Shown one piece after another: positions 40,634-51,823 of a stretch of 64,000 nucleotides of DNA (positions are counted from its first letter, which is position 1; every line of letters begins with the position of its first letter). The stretch covers positions 6,633,788 to 6,697,787 of the forward strand of contig OX246741.1 of NCBI GenBank assembly GCA_945910005.1. Direction: 5' to 3'. The notes below the pieces were generated by a model. The model did not search any database. It was not told where the DNA came from and worked only from the letters and a program-made list of their open reading frames with translations. Source of the stretch: Isoperla grammatica (Eukaryota; Arthropoda; Insecta; Plecoptera; Perlodidae). The position numbers were made by a program, and so were the translations under genes.

Positions 40634-41531
40634 CTAGTGAGCGAAATTTTAAGTGAGCGAATGTTCTACTGCGCGAATGCTCTTGTGCACGAAAACTCTA
40701 GTGCGCGAACGATCCAGGCCACGAATATTCTACTGAGCGAAAACTCTAGTCCGCGAATGGTCTAGTGAGCGAATGCTCTGCTGCGCGAAATCTCTACTGA
40801 GCGACTAATTAAGTGCGCGAATGTTCTAGTGCGCGAATGTTTCAGTGTGCGAAAACCCTAGTGCGCGAATTATTCAGGCCGCGAATATTCTTCTGAGCGA
40901 AAATTCTAGTCCGCGAATGGTCTAGTGAGTGAATGCTCTACTGCGCGAAAACGCTACTGAGCGAATAGTTAAGCGCGCGAATGCTCTACTGTGCGAATAA
41001 TCTAGTGAGCGAATGGTCTAGTACGCGAATGCTCTAGTCCGCGAATTCTTTAGTGCGCGAAAACTCTAGTCCACTAATGGTCTAGTGAGCGAATGCTCTT
41101 CTGCGCGAAAACTCTCCTGAGCGAATAGTTAAGCGCGCGAATGCTCTACTGCGCGAATAGTCTAGTAAGCGAATGGTCTAGTGCGCGAATGCTCTAGTTC
41201 ACGAATTCTCTAGTGCGCGAAAACTCTAGTCCGCTAATGGTCTACAGAGCGAATGCTCTACTGCGCGAAAACTCTACTGAGTGAATAGTTAAGCGCGTGA
41301 ACCCTCTACTGCGCGTATAATCTACTGAGCGAATGCTCTAGTGAGCGAATGATGTAGTGCGCGAAACCCCTCTTGCTTGAAAACTCTGGTCCGCGAAGGG
41401 TCTAGTACGCGGATGATCTACTGAGCGAAAACTCCACCGAGCTAATAGTTAAGTGAGCGAGTGGTCTAATGAGCGAATAGTCTAGAGAGCTAATGTTCTA
41501 GTGAGCGAATGATCTAGTGAGCGAAAAGTCT
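40634..41531 (+). repeat. Left terminal array: 16-bp units in a 160-bp period
   Basis: Units such as GCGCGAATGCTCTAGT vary in a fixed order. The marker AGTCCGCGAATGG and its variants recurs at 40748, 40908, 41068, 41228 and 41388, exactly every 160 bp or ten units. The array is dense in CG dinucleotides and differs sharply from flanking DNA. Confidence 0.92.
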
Positions 41532-42015
41532 ATACCGGTTTTTTCACCGCGTTCCAAAAACATCGAGTGATGTTCCCAGCTCCAATGTTCCTTGGCGACA
41601 CGGAAACCCCGTGTAGATAGGCAACCCTTGTGACGTTTGTGAATTGTTGTCTGCATCTCACCAGGGGTGTTATACAGAGGAAGAATTCGGTTGTCTAAAG
41701 GGCGCGTGTGTGTCAGAATATATTGTTACTGCAACGAATGGCGCAGAAATCCACCTGCTGGTTGACAAAAGCGGGGTCGACCATTATTATCTCCCTCAAG
41801 AAAAATTACCATCAATAAAATGAAAGTACTGTTTTATTACTTTTCACAAACTTATTTTGAGAGTAGCAAATCCTGTATCCAATTGTTACGCCGATTACAA
41901 AACCTTTTTACTTTTTTCGCTAGCTATATGCAATAGTATTTTATTTGGAAGGATCCCATAGAGTTAGGGGATAGCGACAAATTTCTAAAAATAAAATAAA
42001 AATTAACAACATCAA

Positions 42016-42370
<355 letters not shown>

Positions 42371-42605
42371 AAGAATAATAATAAGAATAATTAATACTTC
42401 GTAAATTTTACCGACAGATTACAAACTACATTGCGACCGTGCAGTTATAACAGACCAAACCATATACATCACAATATTCCAAGTATCATGATTATCGATA
42501 CGAAGAAACAATTTTAATTGATGTTGGTGTCCCCCTCTGCCACAATCAGAGACAATATGGCAAGACCAAATAAACAGGTATAAGGAGCTTTCTGTTGATA
42601 TAAAA

Positions 42606-42923
<318 letters not shown>

Positions 42924-42924
<1 letters not shown>

Positions 42925-43129
42925 GTTTAGAGCTGGAAAGGAAATGAATATGTTGCCGATAAATAGCTCATTTATCTAATGACAAAAGATACAAGAAGCA
43001 GCCAGAGCTATATAAAAACAGAAGAACACATAATAACAAACCATAAAACACAACAATGAATTGAAAAGAAGTTAAATAGAAGAAGAAGGAAAACAAATAA
43101 GTTAGTTAAAAGATGGTCGCGATTGAACA
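42924..43129 (+). repeat. Left LTR-like terminal repeat
   Basis: 206 bp, TG...CA boundaries, with a TATA box inside. Differs from the right copy by T/C near 42935 and G/A near 43104. Confidence 0.8.
43009..43016 (+). promoter_or_regulatory. TATA-box-like site in the LTR-like repeat
   Basis: CTATATAAAAAC inside the left terminal repeat, at the place a promoter would be expected for an LTR. The same site occurs in the right repeat. Confidence 0.4.
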
Positions 43130-43298
43130 TTCCGGCCCCCATGAATGCTCTGCTTCATTGAGTGGGTAGAGGACAGAGTTTGACAACTGGGCGAGTGATG
43201 ACTGCATGGGAGATGATAACATCTGTGATCCGCGAGGCGCAACAATGTTTGATTATGAGCGATGTGTCTCCGTGTACTGGTAGGGGGTTGAGAAGTCA

Positions 43299-44893
43299 GG
43301 CGAGTATCTGCAGAGGCGAGCGATGTGCGCCGTGCAGGTGTCAGTCGGGCGAGTATCTGCAGAGGCGAGCGATGTGCGCCGTGCAGGTGTCAGTCAGGCG
43401 AGTATCTGCAGGGGCGAGCGATGTGCGCCGTGCAGGTGTCAGTCGGGAGAGTATCTGCAGAGGCGAGCGATGTGCGCCGTGCAGGTGTCAGTCGGGCGAG
43501 TATCTGCAGAGGCGAGCAATGTGCGCCGTGCAGGTGTCAGTCAGGCGAGTATCTGCAGGGGCGAGCGATGTGCGACGTGCAGGTGTCAGTCAGGCGAGTA
43601 TCTGCAGAGGCGAGCAATGTGCGCCGTGCAGGTGTCAGTCAGGCGAGTATCTGCAGGGGCGAGCGATGTGCGACGTGCAGGTGTCAGTCAGGCGAGTATC
43701 TGCAGGGGCGAGCGATGTGCGCCGTGCAGGTGTCAGTCAGGCGAGTATCTGCAGAGGCGAGCGATGTGCGACGTGCAGGTGTCAGTCGGGCGAGTATCTG
43801 CAGAGGCGAGCGATGTGCGCCGTGCAGGTGTCAGTCGGGCGAGTATCTGCAGAGGCGAGCGATGTGCGCCGTGCAGGTGTCAGTCAGGCGAGTATCTGCA
43901 GGGGCGAGCGATGTGCGCCGTGCAGGTGTCAGTCAGGCGAGCATCTGCAGGGGTGAGCGATGTGCGCCGTGCAGGTGTCAGTCAAGCGAGTATCTGCAGG
44001 GGCGAGCGATGTGCGCCGTGCAGGTGTCAGTCGGGCGAGTATCTGCAGAGGCGAGCGATGTGCGCCGTGCAGGTGTCAGTCGGGCGAGTATCTGCAGAGG
44101 CGAGCGATGTGCGCCGTGCAGGTGTCAGTCAGGCGAGTATCTGCAGAGGCGAGCGATGTGCGCCGTGCAGGTGTCAGTCAGGCGAGCATCTGCAGGGGTG
44201 AGCGATGTGCGCCGTGCAGGTGTCAGTCAGGCGAGCATCTGCAGGGGCGAGCGATGTGCGCCGTGCAGGTGTCAGTCGGGCGAGTATCTGCAGGGGCGAG
44301 CGATGTGCGCCGTGCAGGTGTCAGTCGGGCGACTATCTGCAGAGGCGAGCGATGTGCGCCGTGCAGGTGTCAGTCGGGCGAGTATCTGCAGAGGCGAGCG
44401 ATGTGCGCCGTGCAGGTGTCAGTCAGGCGAGTATCTGCAGGGGCGAGCGATGTGCGCCGTGCAGGTGTCAGTCAGGCGAGTATCTGCAGGGGCGAGCGAT
44501 GTGCGCCGTGCAGGTGTCAGTCGGGCGAGTATCTGCAGAGGCGAGCGATGTGCGCCGTGCAGGTGTCAGTCAGGCGAGTATCTGCAGGGGCGAGCGATGT
44601 GCGCCGTGCAGGTGTCAGTCGGGCGAGTATCTGCAGAGGCGAGCGATGTGCGCCGTGCAGGTGTCAGTCAGGCGAGTATCTGCAGGGGCGAGCGATGTGC
44701 GCCGTGCAGGTGTCAGTCGGGCGAGTATCTGCAGAGGCGAGCGATGTGCGCCGTGCAGGTGTCAGTCAGGCGAGTATCTGCAGAGGCGAGCGATGTGCGC
44801 CGTGCAGGTGACAGTCAGGCGAGTATCTGCAGAGGCGAGCGATGTGTGCCGTGCAGGTGTCAGTCAGGCGAGTATCTGCCGAGGCGAGCGATG
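43299..44893 (+). repeat. 49-bp minisatellite, about 32 units
   Basis: Each unit contains GCGAGTATCTGCAG, GCGAGCGATGTGCG and CGTGCAGGTGTCAGTC. Units alternate irregularly between CAGAGG and CAGGGG and between GTCAGG and GTCGGG. The unit has no stop on this strand, and 49 leaves remainder 1 after division by 3, so all three forward frames stay open. The frames of up to 554 codons are therefore explained by the repeat and are not called as genes. Confidence 0.95.
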
Positions 44894-45342
44894 GCGATTT
44901 TCCAAGTGGTGAAACTGGCGTACGTTGTGTGTGGGATACGAACAGTGAACACACCGAGGACGTATGGTGGGCGCGGATGGTGGCGATGATGGTATTAAAG
45001 ATGGTCGTCGTCATCGTGTTTCGAGCCGCACTGGGTAAAATGGAACGTGCAGGACCGCGGGTGTCGGAGCCGGAGAATGCTATCGTGCAGAAGGCAACGC
45101 ACTATTCTTTATAGTTGTAAGGTGCGGATGAGATGTTATATGGAGTCCAATGAGAATGAGATGTTGAATGAGATTGGATGTAGTTGTGGACGATTAGGCG
45201 AATAGTTCCCATCACTTGTTAGCTCGAGACATTTTTTACTACGAAAAGTGAACTGTATTATTTATTGTTTATACTCACGTAATTTATAGAACTAGAGGCG
45301 AAATGATGATGAAACACTTACGTATCCGGCCCGGAGGACCAA

Positions 45343-45548
45343 TGTTTAGAGCCGGAAAGGAAATGAATATGTTGCCGATAAATAGCTCATTTATCTAATG
45401 ACAAAAGATACAAGAAGCAGCCAGAGCTATATAAAAACAGAAGAACACATAATAACAAACCATAAAACACAACAATGAATTGAAAAGAAGTTAAATAGAA
45501 GAAGAAGGAAAACAAATAAGTTAATTAAAAGATGGTCGCGATTGAACA
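45343..45548 (+). repeat. Right LTR-like terminal repeat
   Basis: 206 bp, same orientation and length as the left copy. The near identity implies recent insertion or recent sequence homogenisation. Confidence 0.8.
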
Positions 45549-45720
45549 ATTATTAGGTCTTTATTTGCAACAGATAATTACATCCACTAGTGCAAATTTA
45601 GTAAATATTACATTAACACAACACATTTTACATTTATTTTAGTACACTTCACATGAACTAGGTATAATAAACAATTAAACAATTAAACAATACTGTGATG
45701 TAGTTTTTGTTTGTGTTTGT

Positions 45721-46131
45721 GTGTATGTATGTATTTATGTATGTATGTGTATTATGTATGCAATATGCATGTATGTATGTATGTATGTATGTATGTATGT
45801 ATGTATGTATGTATGTATGTATGTATGTATGTATGTATGTATGTATGTATGTATGTATGTATGTATGTATGTATGTATGTATGTATGTATGTATGTATGT
45901 ATGTATGTATGTATGTATGTATGTATGTATGTATGTATGTATGTATGTATGTATGTATGTATGTATGTATGTATGTATGTATGTATGTATGTATGTATGT
46001 ATGTATGTATGTATGTATGTATGTATGTATGTATGTATGTATGTATGTATGTATGTATGTATGTATGTATGTATGTATGTATGTATGTATGTATGTATGT
46101 ATGATGTATGTATGTATGTATGTATGTATGT
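45721..46131. repeat. (ATGT)n microsatellite, about 400 bp
   Basis: An almost perfect tetranucleotide run from about 45770, with imperfect units before it and one 3-base slip near 46101. Met-Tyr-Val-Cys frames here are artefacts. Confidence 0.97.
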
Positions 46132-46313
46132 TTACGTAGAAAAAAGTAACTTATCGTTAATTATATCTGCAAATGGCGTTGGTTCTCTTAGGTGCGAATA
46201 ATAACAAACATTGCTACTCCGATGCATACAGTAACCATATTGGTTTATAATTTGTGTATTAGCTGAATGTGTAATGGATATTTTATTTTTCTGAGCATCT
46301 GTGATATTAGTTA

Positions 46314-46523
46314 GTGATTTGTGCTATTTACTTCTGCACTAAAAACTCTCGCAGTGTTATTGAACATGCACAACTGAAAGTTAGTTTTGTATCGTTCCCA
46401 AAATATAAAGAGAAAACTGCAGCATGGATTCAAGTGTGTGAACGTAAAAACAAGCTCAATTTAAAACATACTAGAATTTGCTCTGAGCATTTATTACTAG
46501 CCCAAACACGCCAGAGAAGCTAG
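46314..46523 (+). pseudogene. THAP zinc-finger exon, partial or decayed
   Basis: The translation shows the C2CH pattern of a THAP DNA-binding domain: Cys-x4-Cys at the start (CAIYFC), a basic Lys-Asn-Ser-Arg, Phe-Pro about 20 residues on, an invariant-type Trp, and RICSEH with Cys-x2-His near residues 57-60. THAP domains are the DNA-binding domain of P-element transposases and of host THAP proteins. There is no ATG at its start; TTAG just upstream could be a splice acceptor. The frame ends at TAG 46521, and TAA 46539 follows in frame before the next ATG. Its place inside a transposon with 8-bp target duplication supports a P-like origin. Whether it is an exon of a live gene or a remnant is open. 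Confidence 0.7.
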
Positions 46524-46547
46524 CCACGAAGTGTCCCATAATATAAA

Positions 46548-46648
46548 ATGCCTCCAAGTATAGTGACATTCAGTGATTTCGATGTACGAGGAAAACGACA
46601 TCAAAGACGTATCAAGCGAAAAATAGACGACGAGATCATGAAATCCAC
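46548..46648 (+). CDS. Possible small coding exon after the THAP exon
   Basis: An ATG with A at -3 opens a basic 33-codon frame (MPPSIVTFSDFDVRGKRHQR at its start) that ends at a good donor, ACGTAAGT, at 46649. It is in the same phase as the THAP frame but separated from it by two stops, so it might be a later part of the same decayed gene or a separate first exon. No domain is recognised. Confidence 0.3.
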
Positions 46649-46782
46649 GTAAGTAGACAAATTGCATTATATATTACATATATATGTATATATATATAAC
46701 ATTATATTCAATTAGTAGATTGTAGTTGCCAGCGTATTACTGGTTTTGTTGAGAGACTATCCCATTGTACATGTCTGGGACC

Positions 46783-47374
46783 CATAGGCGTCGCCAGGAT
46801 ATTTTGCATGGGAAGGGGGGTGGGGGGGGGGGGGGCAAGACGAAACAACATTATCCATTCCGGTGCAATGGGGATCCTGGGGGCATGAGGGGTTCGTAAT
46901 CCTCGCATAATTAGCCCCGCAGAGAATTTGTGCAGCATTGAAACAAAACAATTACTATCAAATATTTAAATTGATACCTATTGATATAGTCTCTCCGTTT
47001 CGGTTACAAACTTACAAGAACATGGTCTTCAGCGGATGACATGATATTTTATACAATTTATAATGTGCTTAGTTGTTATGACGGCCTCAAAGTAATCGTT
47101 TCCATATACACCTGTAGCAATAGGCCAATCATAATAGATCAACGTCAAATTCCAAATAGGAACTATCAAAACATATGTGAATTGTATAGACATATCTAGA
47201 AATCGACTGTTGGATTATTGCTGAATATGCTCCCCTAGAATATAAAAAGTATGTTAAAATTACACAAATATAGCTCCAGTCCAGTCACCGGTGTTATTTC
47301 GAGATATTCTTGACTTTTGGGGGGGGGGGGGGGGGAGGCGCCCTCCTCCCCCACCTACCCTCGCGACGCCCTTG
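46783..47374. mobile_element. hAT-like non-autonomous element, 592 bp, nested
   Basis: The left end CATAGGCGTCGCCAGG and the minus-strand right end CAAGGGCGTCGCGAGGG are inverted and run into G tracts. The flanking 8-mers CTGGGACC (46775-46782) and CTGGGATC (47375-47382) match at 7 of 8. Termini of this kind and an 8-bp duplication fit a hAT-type MITE. No transposase frame lies inside. Confidence 0.7.
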
Positions 47375-47486
47375 CTGGGATCAAAGATGTGTTGCACCTG
47401 TGCGTATGACAAAAGGTTTAAATAGTTTCTCCTAGAGATTTTTTTGTTTGTTACGAGGGTCAGGCTATAACAGCCATTATTACAAG

Positions 47487-48076
47487 ATGCCAATTCACTG
47501 TCATAAACTCATAAATTTACCCGTCTTTGTGTACATCACAACTATTGCTGCAATCAATTGTCCAGCTAAATGGCTTTCTTTCTATTCGAGGGAATTACAC
47601 AAAATCAGCCGCCAAACGACACGTCAAGTGGGAGGCCCAAATGTAATTTGTCATGATGTTCCGTACCACCCTCAAGTAAGAAGAGGTTCAGATTATAACA
47701 AGTGAATATTGTGTATCAATAATTATTACGACGGAGAGTATTGCACGCGAATGTTTAGTTTTAGTTTTACAATTCCTTACATTTGGTAGTCAGCAGCATT
47801 AGTGTGTTAAACATAATGAATCACAGTAACCCGCTACAACAATGGGAATTTTACATTAGTTTGACAATAATATAAAACCCAAAATATAATATGTATTCTT
47901 GTTATTCACAGATCTTCGGCTCATTGGAATCCGATAAACAGACAATTATTCGTCTTCAATTGGAAACTCTAGAACTTCAAACAGAAAGAGGACACACAAA
48001 CCTAATTGTAGTTATTATTATTATTTGTATTTTTGTTGTAATTATTTATTTTCAATGTGTGGCTTACATACGTTGA
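47487..48076 (+). CDS. Candidate two-exon gene with C-terminal membrane segment
   Basis: An ATG at 47487 with A at -3 opens a frame to a donor CAA|GTAAGA at 47676. An acceptor TTATTCACAG ends at 47911, and both junctions fall between codons, so the phases agree. The joined product is about 117 residues. Its last exon has a charged segment followed by a run of Ile/Val/Phe typical of a membrane anchor, ending at TGA. No family is recognised. By-eye splice models have a high false rate. Confidence 0.3.
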
Positions 48077-48410
48077 TGACTGACGTGATTTGACTAACCC
48101 GGCTTTGACCAAAGTATTTAAGAGGAAACTGTGCCAATACCAACATGTGATGAAAAATAATGTTTCATGTGTTGAAAACATTATCTATTGTTGTTTTTCT
48201 GTAATGAGTAATATAATAAGCGTCAGTTGTAAACTGTAAAATTGGTATCATAATATTACTTCTGGTATATTTGCATTAGTTACTTTGACAAATGACAAAA
48301 TATAAACCTACAAGATTGCTTCTGATTGGCAATATGTGTCTTATGTGACCAGTCTTTTGTTGCGAATACCCAGTAATTATGAAAATATTAAGTTGGAACT
48401 CGTTTTCAAC

Positions 48411-48690
48411 ATGGCAACAACCAATGGGAAGTCTGGATTACGCTGGTTAGAATCCCCCGTAAGGCACGGGTTATATTATATATTTTAATCATATAATAAT
48501 TTCTCACACTCCTCCATTGTGAATAGTATGAGTATTTATAAACAAAATTCTTTCAAGCTAAAAAACAACAATGGTGATTTAGAAGCCGCAAATAAAGTGT
48601 TTTTATTCGAGGATGACAATAATATAATTTATAATACATGGAGTTTCCATAATATTGGGAACATTCAGGGAGTTTTGCTTTACAAGAGAC
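48411..48690 (+). CDS. Candidate 5' exons of an unknown gene
   Basis: AACATGG is a strong start context. The first exon (48411-48458, MATTNGKSGLRWLESP) ends at a donor CCC|GTAAGG. An acceptor CTTTCAAG at 48557 keeps phase and opens a second exon to a donor GAC|GTGAGT at 48691. Phases are consistent across the 99-bp intron. No downstream exon or domain could be recognised, and a 28-C tract follows at 48703. Confidence 0.28.
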
Positions 48691-48702
48691 GTGAGTAAAG
48701 CT

Positions 48703-48730
48703 CCCCCCCCCCCCCCCCCCCCCCCCCCCC
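48703..48730 (-). repeat. 28-base poly-C tract
   Basis: One of the longest homopolymers in the window; on the minus strand it is a G28 run capable of G-quadruplex formation. The length in the assembly may be unreliable. Confidence 0.9.
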
Positions 48731-48731
48731 A

Positions 48732-49475
48732 CCTCACACACGTTCAAGCATTTCGACAAGGAGGCTTGTGAACATCGTGTTTGTAAACATGTTGGACAGT
48801 GTGGGGGGGCTGGGGGGGGGGGGAGGGGGAAACGAAAACTTGTATACCGGTACCAACATCAGTCCATTACACATTTTAAAATATAATTATTGTGATGTGA
48901 ATAACCTTACTCTCATTTTACGCAGTTGTTCTGTTAAACGTAGTATTTGTGATGGGCTGATAAAATACACCATATTGTAACTAATGCGATCTCATTGGTA
49001 AATGTTATTAATGAAATATTCTTTGTGGTGATTTAATTTCAAATATAGCCAGAACAAAAGTCAAAATGTTTTACAATCAGCTCAACAAGAATATTCAAGA
49101 TGTTCTGTTATGCAATATTCAAGATGTTATTATGCAATGAACAAAATTGCAGTTTCATTTACTGATGTCGTCTTACTTGAGGGAGAGATATTTATGATCA
49201 ACCCTTCGAGGGATGACTTGAGTTCCAGTCTTCGCTATTCTCGACCGGTGGCTTTGTTAACCCCTCCCCCCCCCCCCCCGCGCGCCACTAAACCGTTATA
49301 ATATATTCCTTGCTACGACACTGGGCAAGAATACTCCTGTTGTACAGTACACCGCGTTTCTTTGGAGCTAGTTCGGTTGCCTGAATAGGAGGCGTCTACT
49401 CAATCTTGAAGAAAAGGCTGAATGTTTTCAAGTCCAGTAATAAAGCCTGTTTAGGAATTTATGACCGGACGTGGG
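48732..49475. other. Interior of the 9.7-kb element without recognised coding sequence
   Basis: Contains a G tract at about 48800-48832, a C tract at about 49263-49279 and TTCCTTGCTACGACACTGGG at 49307-49326, which on the minus strand resembles a hAT-type end (CAGTGTCGTAGCAAGG). A matching opposite end was not found. Confidence 0.45.
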
Positions 49476-50300
49476 ACTCTCTACTGAGCGAATGTTCTAG
49501 TGAGCGAAAACTCTAGTCAGCAAAACATCTAGTCCGCTAATGGTCTAGTGAGCGAATGCTCTACTGCGCGAAAACGCTACTGAGCGAATAGTTAATCGCG
49601 CGAATGCTCTACTGTGCGAATAGTCTAGTGAGCGAATGGTCTAGTACGCGAATGCTCTAGTCCGCGAATTCTTTAGTGCGCGAAAACTCTAGTCCACTAA
49701 TGTTCTAGTGAGCGAATGCTTTACTGCGCGAAAACTCTTCTGAGCGAATACTTAAGCGCGCGAATGCTCTACTGCGCGAATAGTCTAGTAAGCGAATGGT
49801 CTAGTGCGCGAATGCTTTAGTACGCGAATTCTCTAGTGCGCGAAAACTCTAGTCCGCTAATGGTCTAGTGAGCGAATGCTCTACTGCGCGAAAACGCTAC
49901 TGAGCGAATAGTTAAGCGCGCGAATGCTCTACTGCGCGAATAGTCTAATGAGCGAATGGTCTAGTACGCGAATTCTCTAGTCCGCGAATTCTCTAGTGGG
50001 CGAAAACCCTAGTCCGCTAATGGTCCAGTGAGCGAATGCTCTACTGCGCGAAAACTCTTCTGAGCGAATAGTTAAGTGCGCGAATGCTCTTCTGCGCGAA
50101 TAGTCTAGTAAGCGAATGGTCTAGTGCGCGAATGCTCTAGTGCGCGAATTCTCTAGTGCGCGAAAACTCTAGTCCGCTAATGGTCTAGAGAGCGAATGCT
50201 CTACTGCGCGAAAACTCTACTGAGAGAAGAATTAAGTGCACGAATGTTCTACTGCGCGAATGCTCTAGTGCGCGAAAACTCTAGTGAGCGAATGATCGGG
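49476..50300 (+). repeat. Right terminal array: same 160-bp higher-order repeat
   Basis: The marker AGTCCGCTAATGG or a variant is found at 49531, 49691, 49851, 50011 and 50171, again every 160 bp. It has the same orientation as the left array. Only the last 60 bp or so, from about 50296, switch to the inverse orientation and form the terminal inverted repeat. Confidence 0.92.
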
Positions 50301-50360
50301 TGCGTTTTCGCTTACTAGAACATTCGCTCACTTAAATTTTCGCTCGCTAGATATGTAGCC

Positions 50361-50368
50361 GTACAAAC
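50361..50368. other. Right target-site duplication of the 9.7-kb element
   Basis: GTACAAAC followed by AATGTG, exactly as in the empty site of copy A. Confidence 0.9.
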
Positions 50369-50570
50369 AATGTGTTGCTAGGCAACTCCATTGTTGTATC
50401 TTTCTTCTTTTCTTTGATTGGTGCATATTCAATGTTTGTCCGAAATAAAACACTGCCACATGGCTATTTTGGTAATTCAGTCTTGTGCTATGGAACAACT
50501 TCCAGCTGCGCATCTAGAGACACACAGTCTAGAAGGCCGTGGTTTCGAGAGAGACACACACTGTCTATAG

Positions 50571-51195
50571 AAGGCAGTGGTTGCCAGAGAGACAGAAGGC
50601 AGTGGTTGCCAGAGAGACAGAAGGCAGTGGTTGCCAGAGAGACAGAAGGCAGTGGTTGCCAGAGAGACAGAAGGCAGTGGTTGCCAGAGAGACAGAAGGC
50701 AGTGGTTGCCAGAGAGACAGAAGGCAGTGGTTGCCAGAGAGACAGAAGGCAGTGGTTGCCAGAGAGACAGAAGGCAGTGGTTGCCAGAGAGACAGAAGGC
50801 AGTGGTTGCCAGAGAGACAGAAGGCAGTGGTTGCCAGAGAGACAGAAGGCAGTGGTTGCCAGAGAGACAGAAGGCAGTGGTTGCCAGAGAGACAGAAGGC
50901 AGTGGTTGCCAGAGAGACAGAAGGCAGTGGTTGCCAGAGAGACAGAAGGCAGTGGTTGCCAGAGAGACAGAAGGCAGTGGTTGCCAGAGAGACAGAAGGC
51001 AGTGGTTGCCAGAGAGACAGAAGGCAGTGGTTGCCAGAGAGACAGAAGGCAGTGGTTGCCAGAGATACAGAAGGCAGTGGTTGCCAGAGAGACAGAAGGC
51101 AGTGGTTGCCAGAGAGACAGAAGGCAGTGGTTGCCAGAGAGACACACTGTCTATAGAAGGCAGTGGTTGCCAGAGAGACAGAAGGCAGTGGTTGC
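50571..51195 (+). repeat. 25-bp minisatellite expanded in copy B
   Basis: About 24 copies of AAGGCAGTGGTTGCCAGAGA plus GACAG, nearly identical except for one GATACAG unit near 51064 and an insertion of CACACTGTCTAT near 51134 that repeats the left edge of the array. The unit has no stops on either strand and 25 leaves remainder 1 after division by 3, which explains the long frames on both strands. Confidence 0.95.
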
Positions 51196-51660
51196 AAAAC
51201 GGCGGCGGTAGGTGACAAGACAAAAGACTGTCGGTTTGCGCAACAAGTGATTCATACGAGGATGTTGAAAAGCCGGGAAGGAACGGATAACCATCTTTTG
51301 CTCGCACATACATGCGTACATCATATAACTCGGGGCAATACAACCAACGCGCTTAGCCTTGGGAGAACGTTTCGTCTTTTTTTACCTGCGATGGTAGCAC
51401 AACAAAGGTTTGATGCTGTCAGAAACATAACTTATTCCCAGATGTCAACTGTTGATATATTATGATTATGAATGATAATTTAAAAAATATATGCCCATTA
51501 AAACAGTAATTGTTAAGTGTTGAAAACGCGAGGGAAGTCCTGCAGGATATGAGTATCCTGGGGGTATTACCCCTAACAAGACTAGGTCCTGAAGGTCCTG
51601 ATTGTTGTGACAAATGACTCGGAGCCAATATGTGTGTGTTTATAGATGGTTGAAACCACC

Positions 51661-51823
51661 GTGCACGAGTCAAGGAAAGCTTTTCCGGGCTAGATTCGTC
51701 TTATAATGATTGAGGAAAGCCTTGATGGAGAAACCTCGAAATCACCCGTGCGATGAGATTCGAACCCGTGACCTTCAACTATAAGGACCCATGCATTACC
51801 ACTGATTCGCGCCAGAAGGTTTC
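51661..51823 (-). repeat. tRNA-derived SINE, copy B
   Basis: Counterpart of 20251-20423 at the same place in copy B, so this insertion predates the split of the two copies. The B box reads GGGTTCGAATCTC on the minus strand. Confidence 0.7.

Larger units (their letters stand above)
42924..45548 (+). mobile_element. Nested LTR-like (TRIM-like) element with a minisatellite core
   Basis: Direct terminal repeats of 206 bp (42924-43129 and 45343-45548) start TGTTTAGAGC and end GATTGAACA, giving the TG...CA boundaries of LTRs. They differ at two positions by eye. ATTAT lies on both outer sides (42919-42923 and 45549-45553), the usual 5-bp LTR duplication; because the target is an ATT repeat this is only supportive. 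The 2.2-kb interior has no gag-pol and is mostly a 49-bp minisatellite. No convincing primer-binding site or polypurine tract is visible at the inner edges, so the class is an inference. Confidence 0.72.

Noticed and set aside
43299..44893. CRISPR-like array
   Set aside because: Units are contiguous with no unique spacers, and the surrounding DNA is eukaryotic in character.
43162..44989. Overlapping open frames of 235-554 codons across the 49-bp repeat
   Set aside because: The unit has no stop codon in any forward frame and its length is not a multiple of three, so all frames remain open automatically. There is no independent sign of a gene.
50372..51343. Open frames of 200-288 codons on both strands across the 25-bp repeat
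   Set aside because: Same effect: a stop-free unit in a tandem array. The matching locus in copy A has about two units and no such frame.
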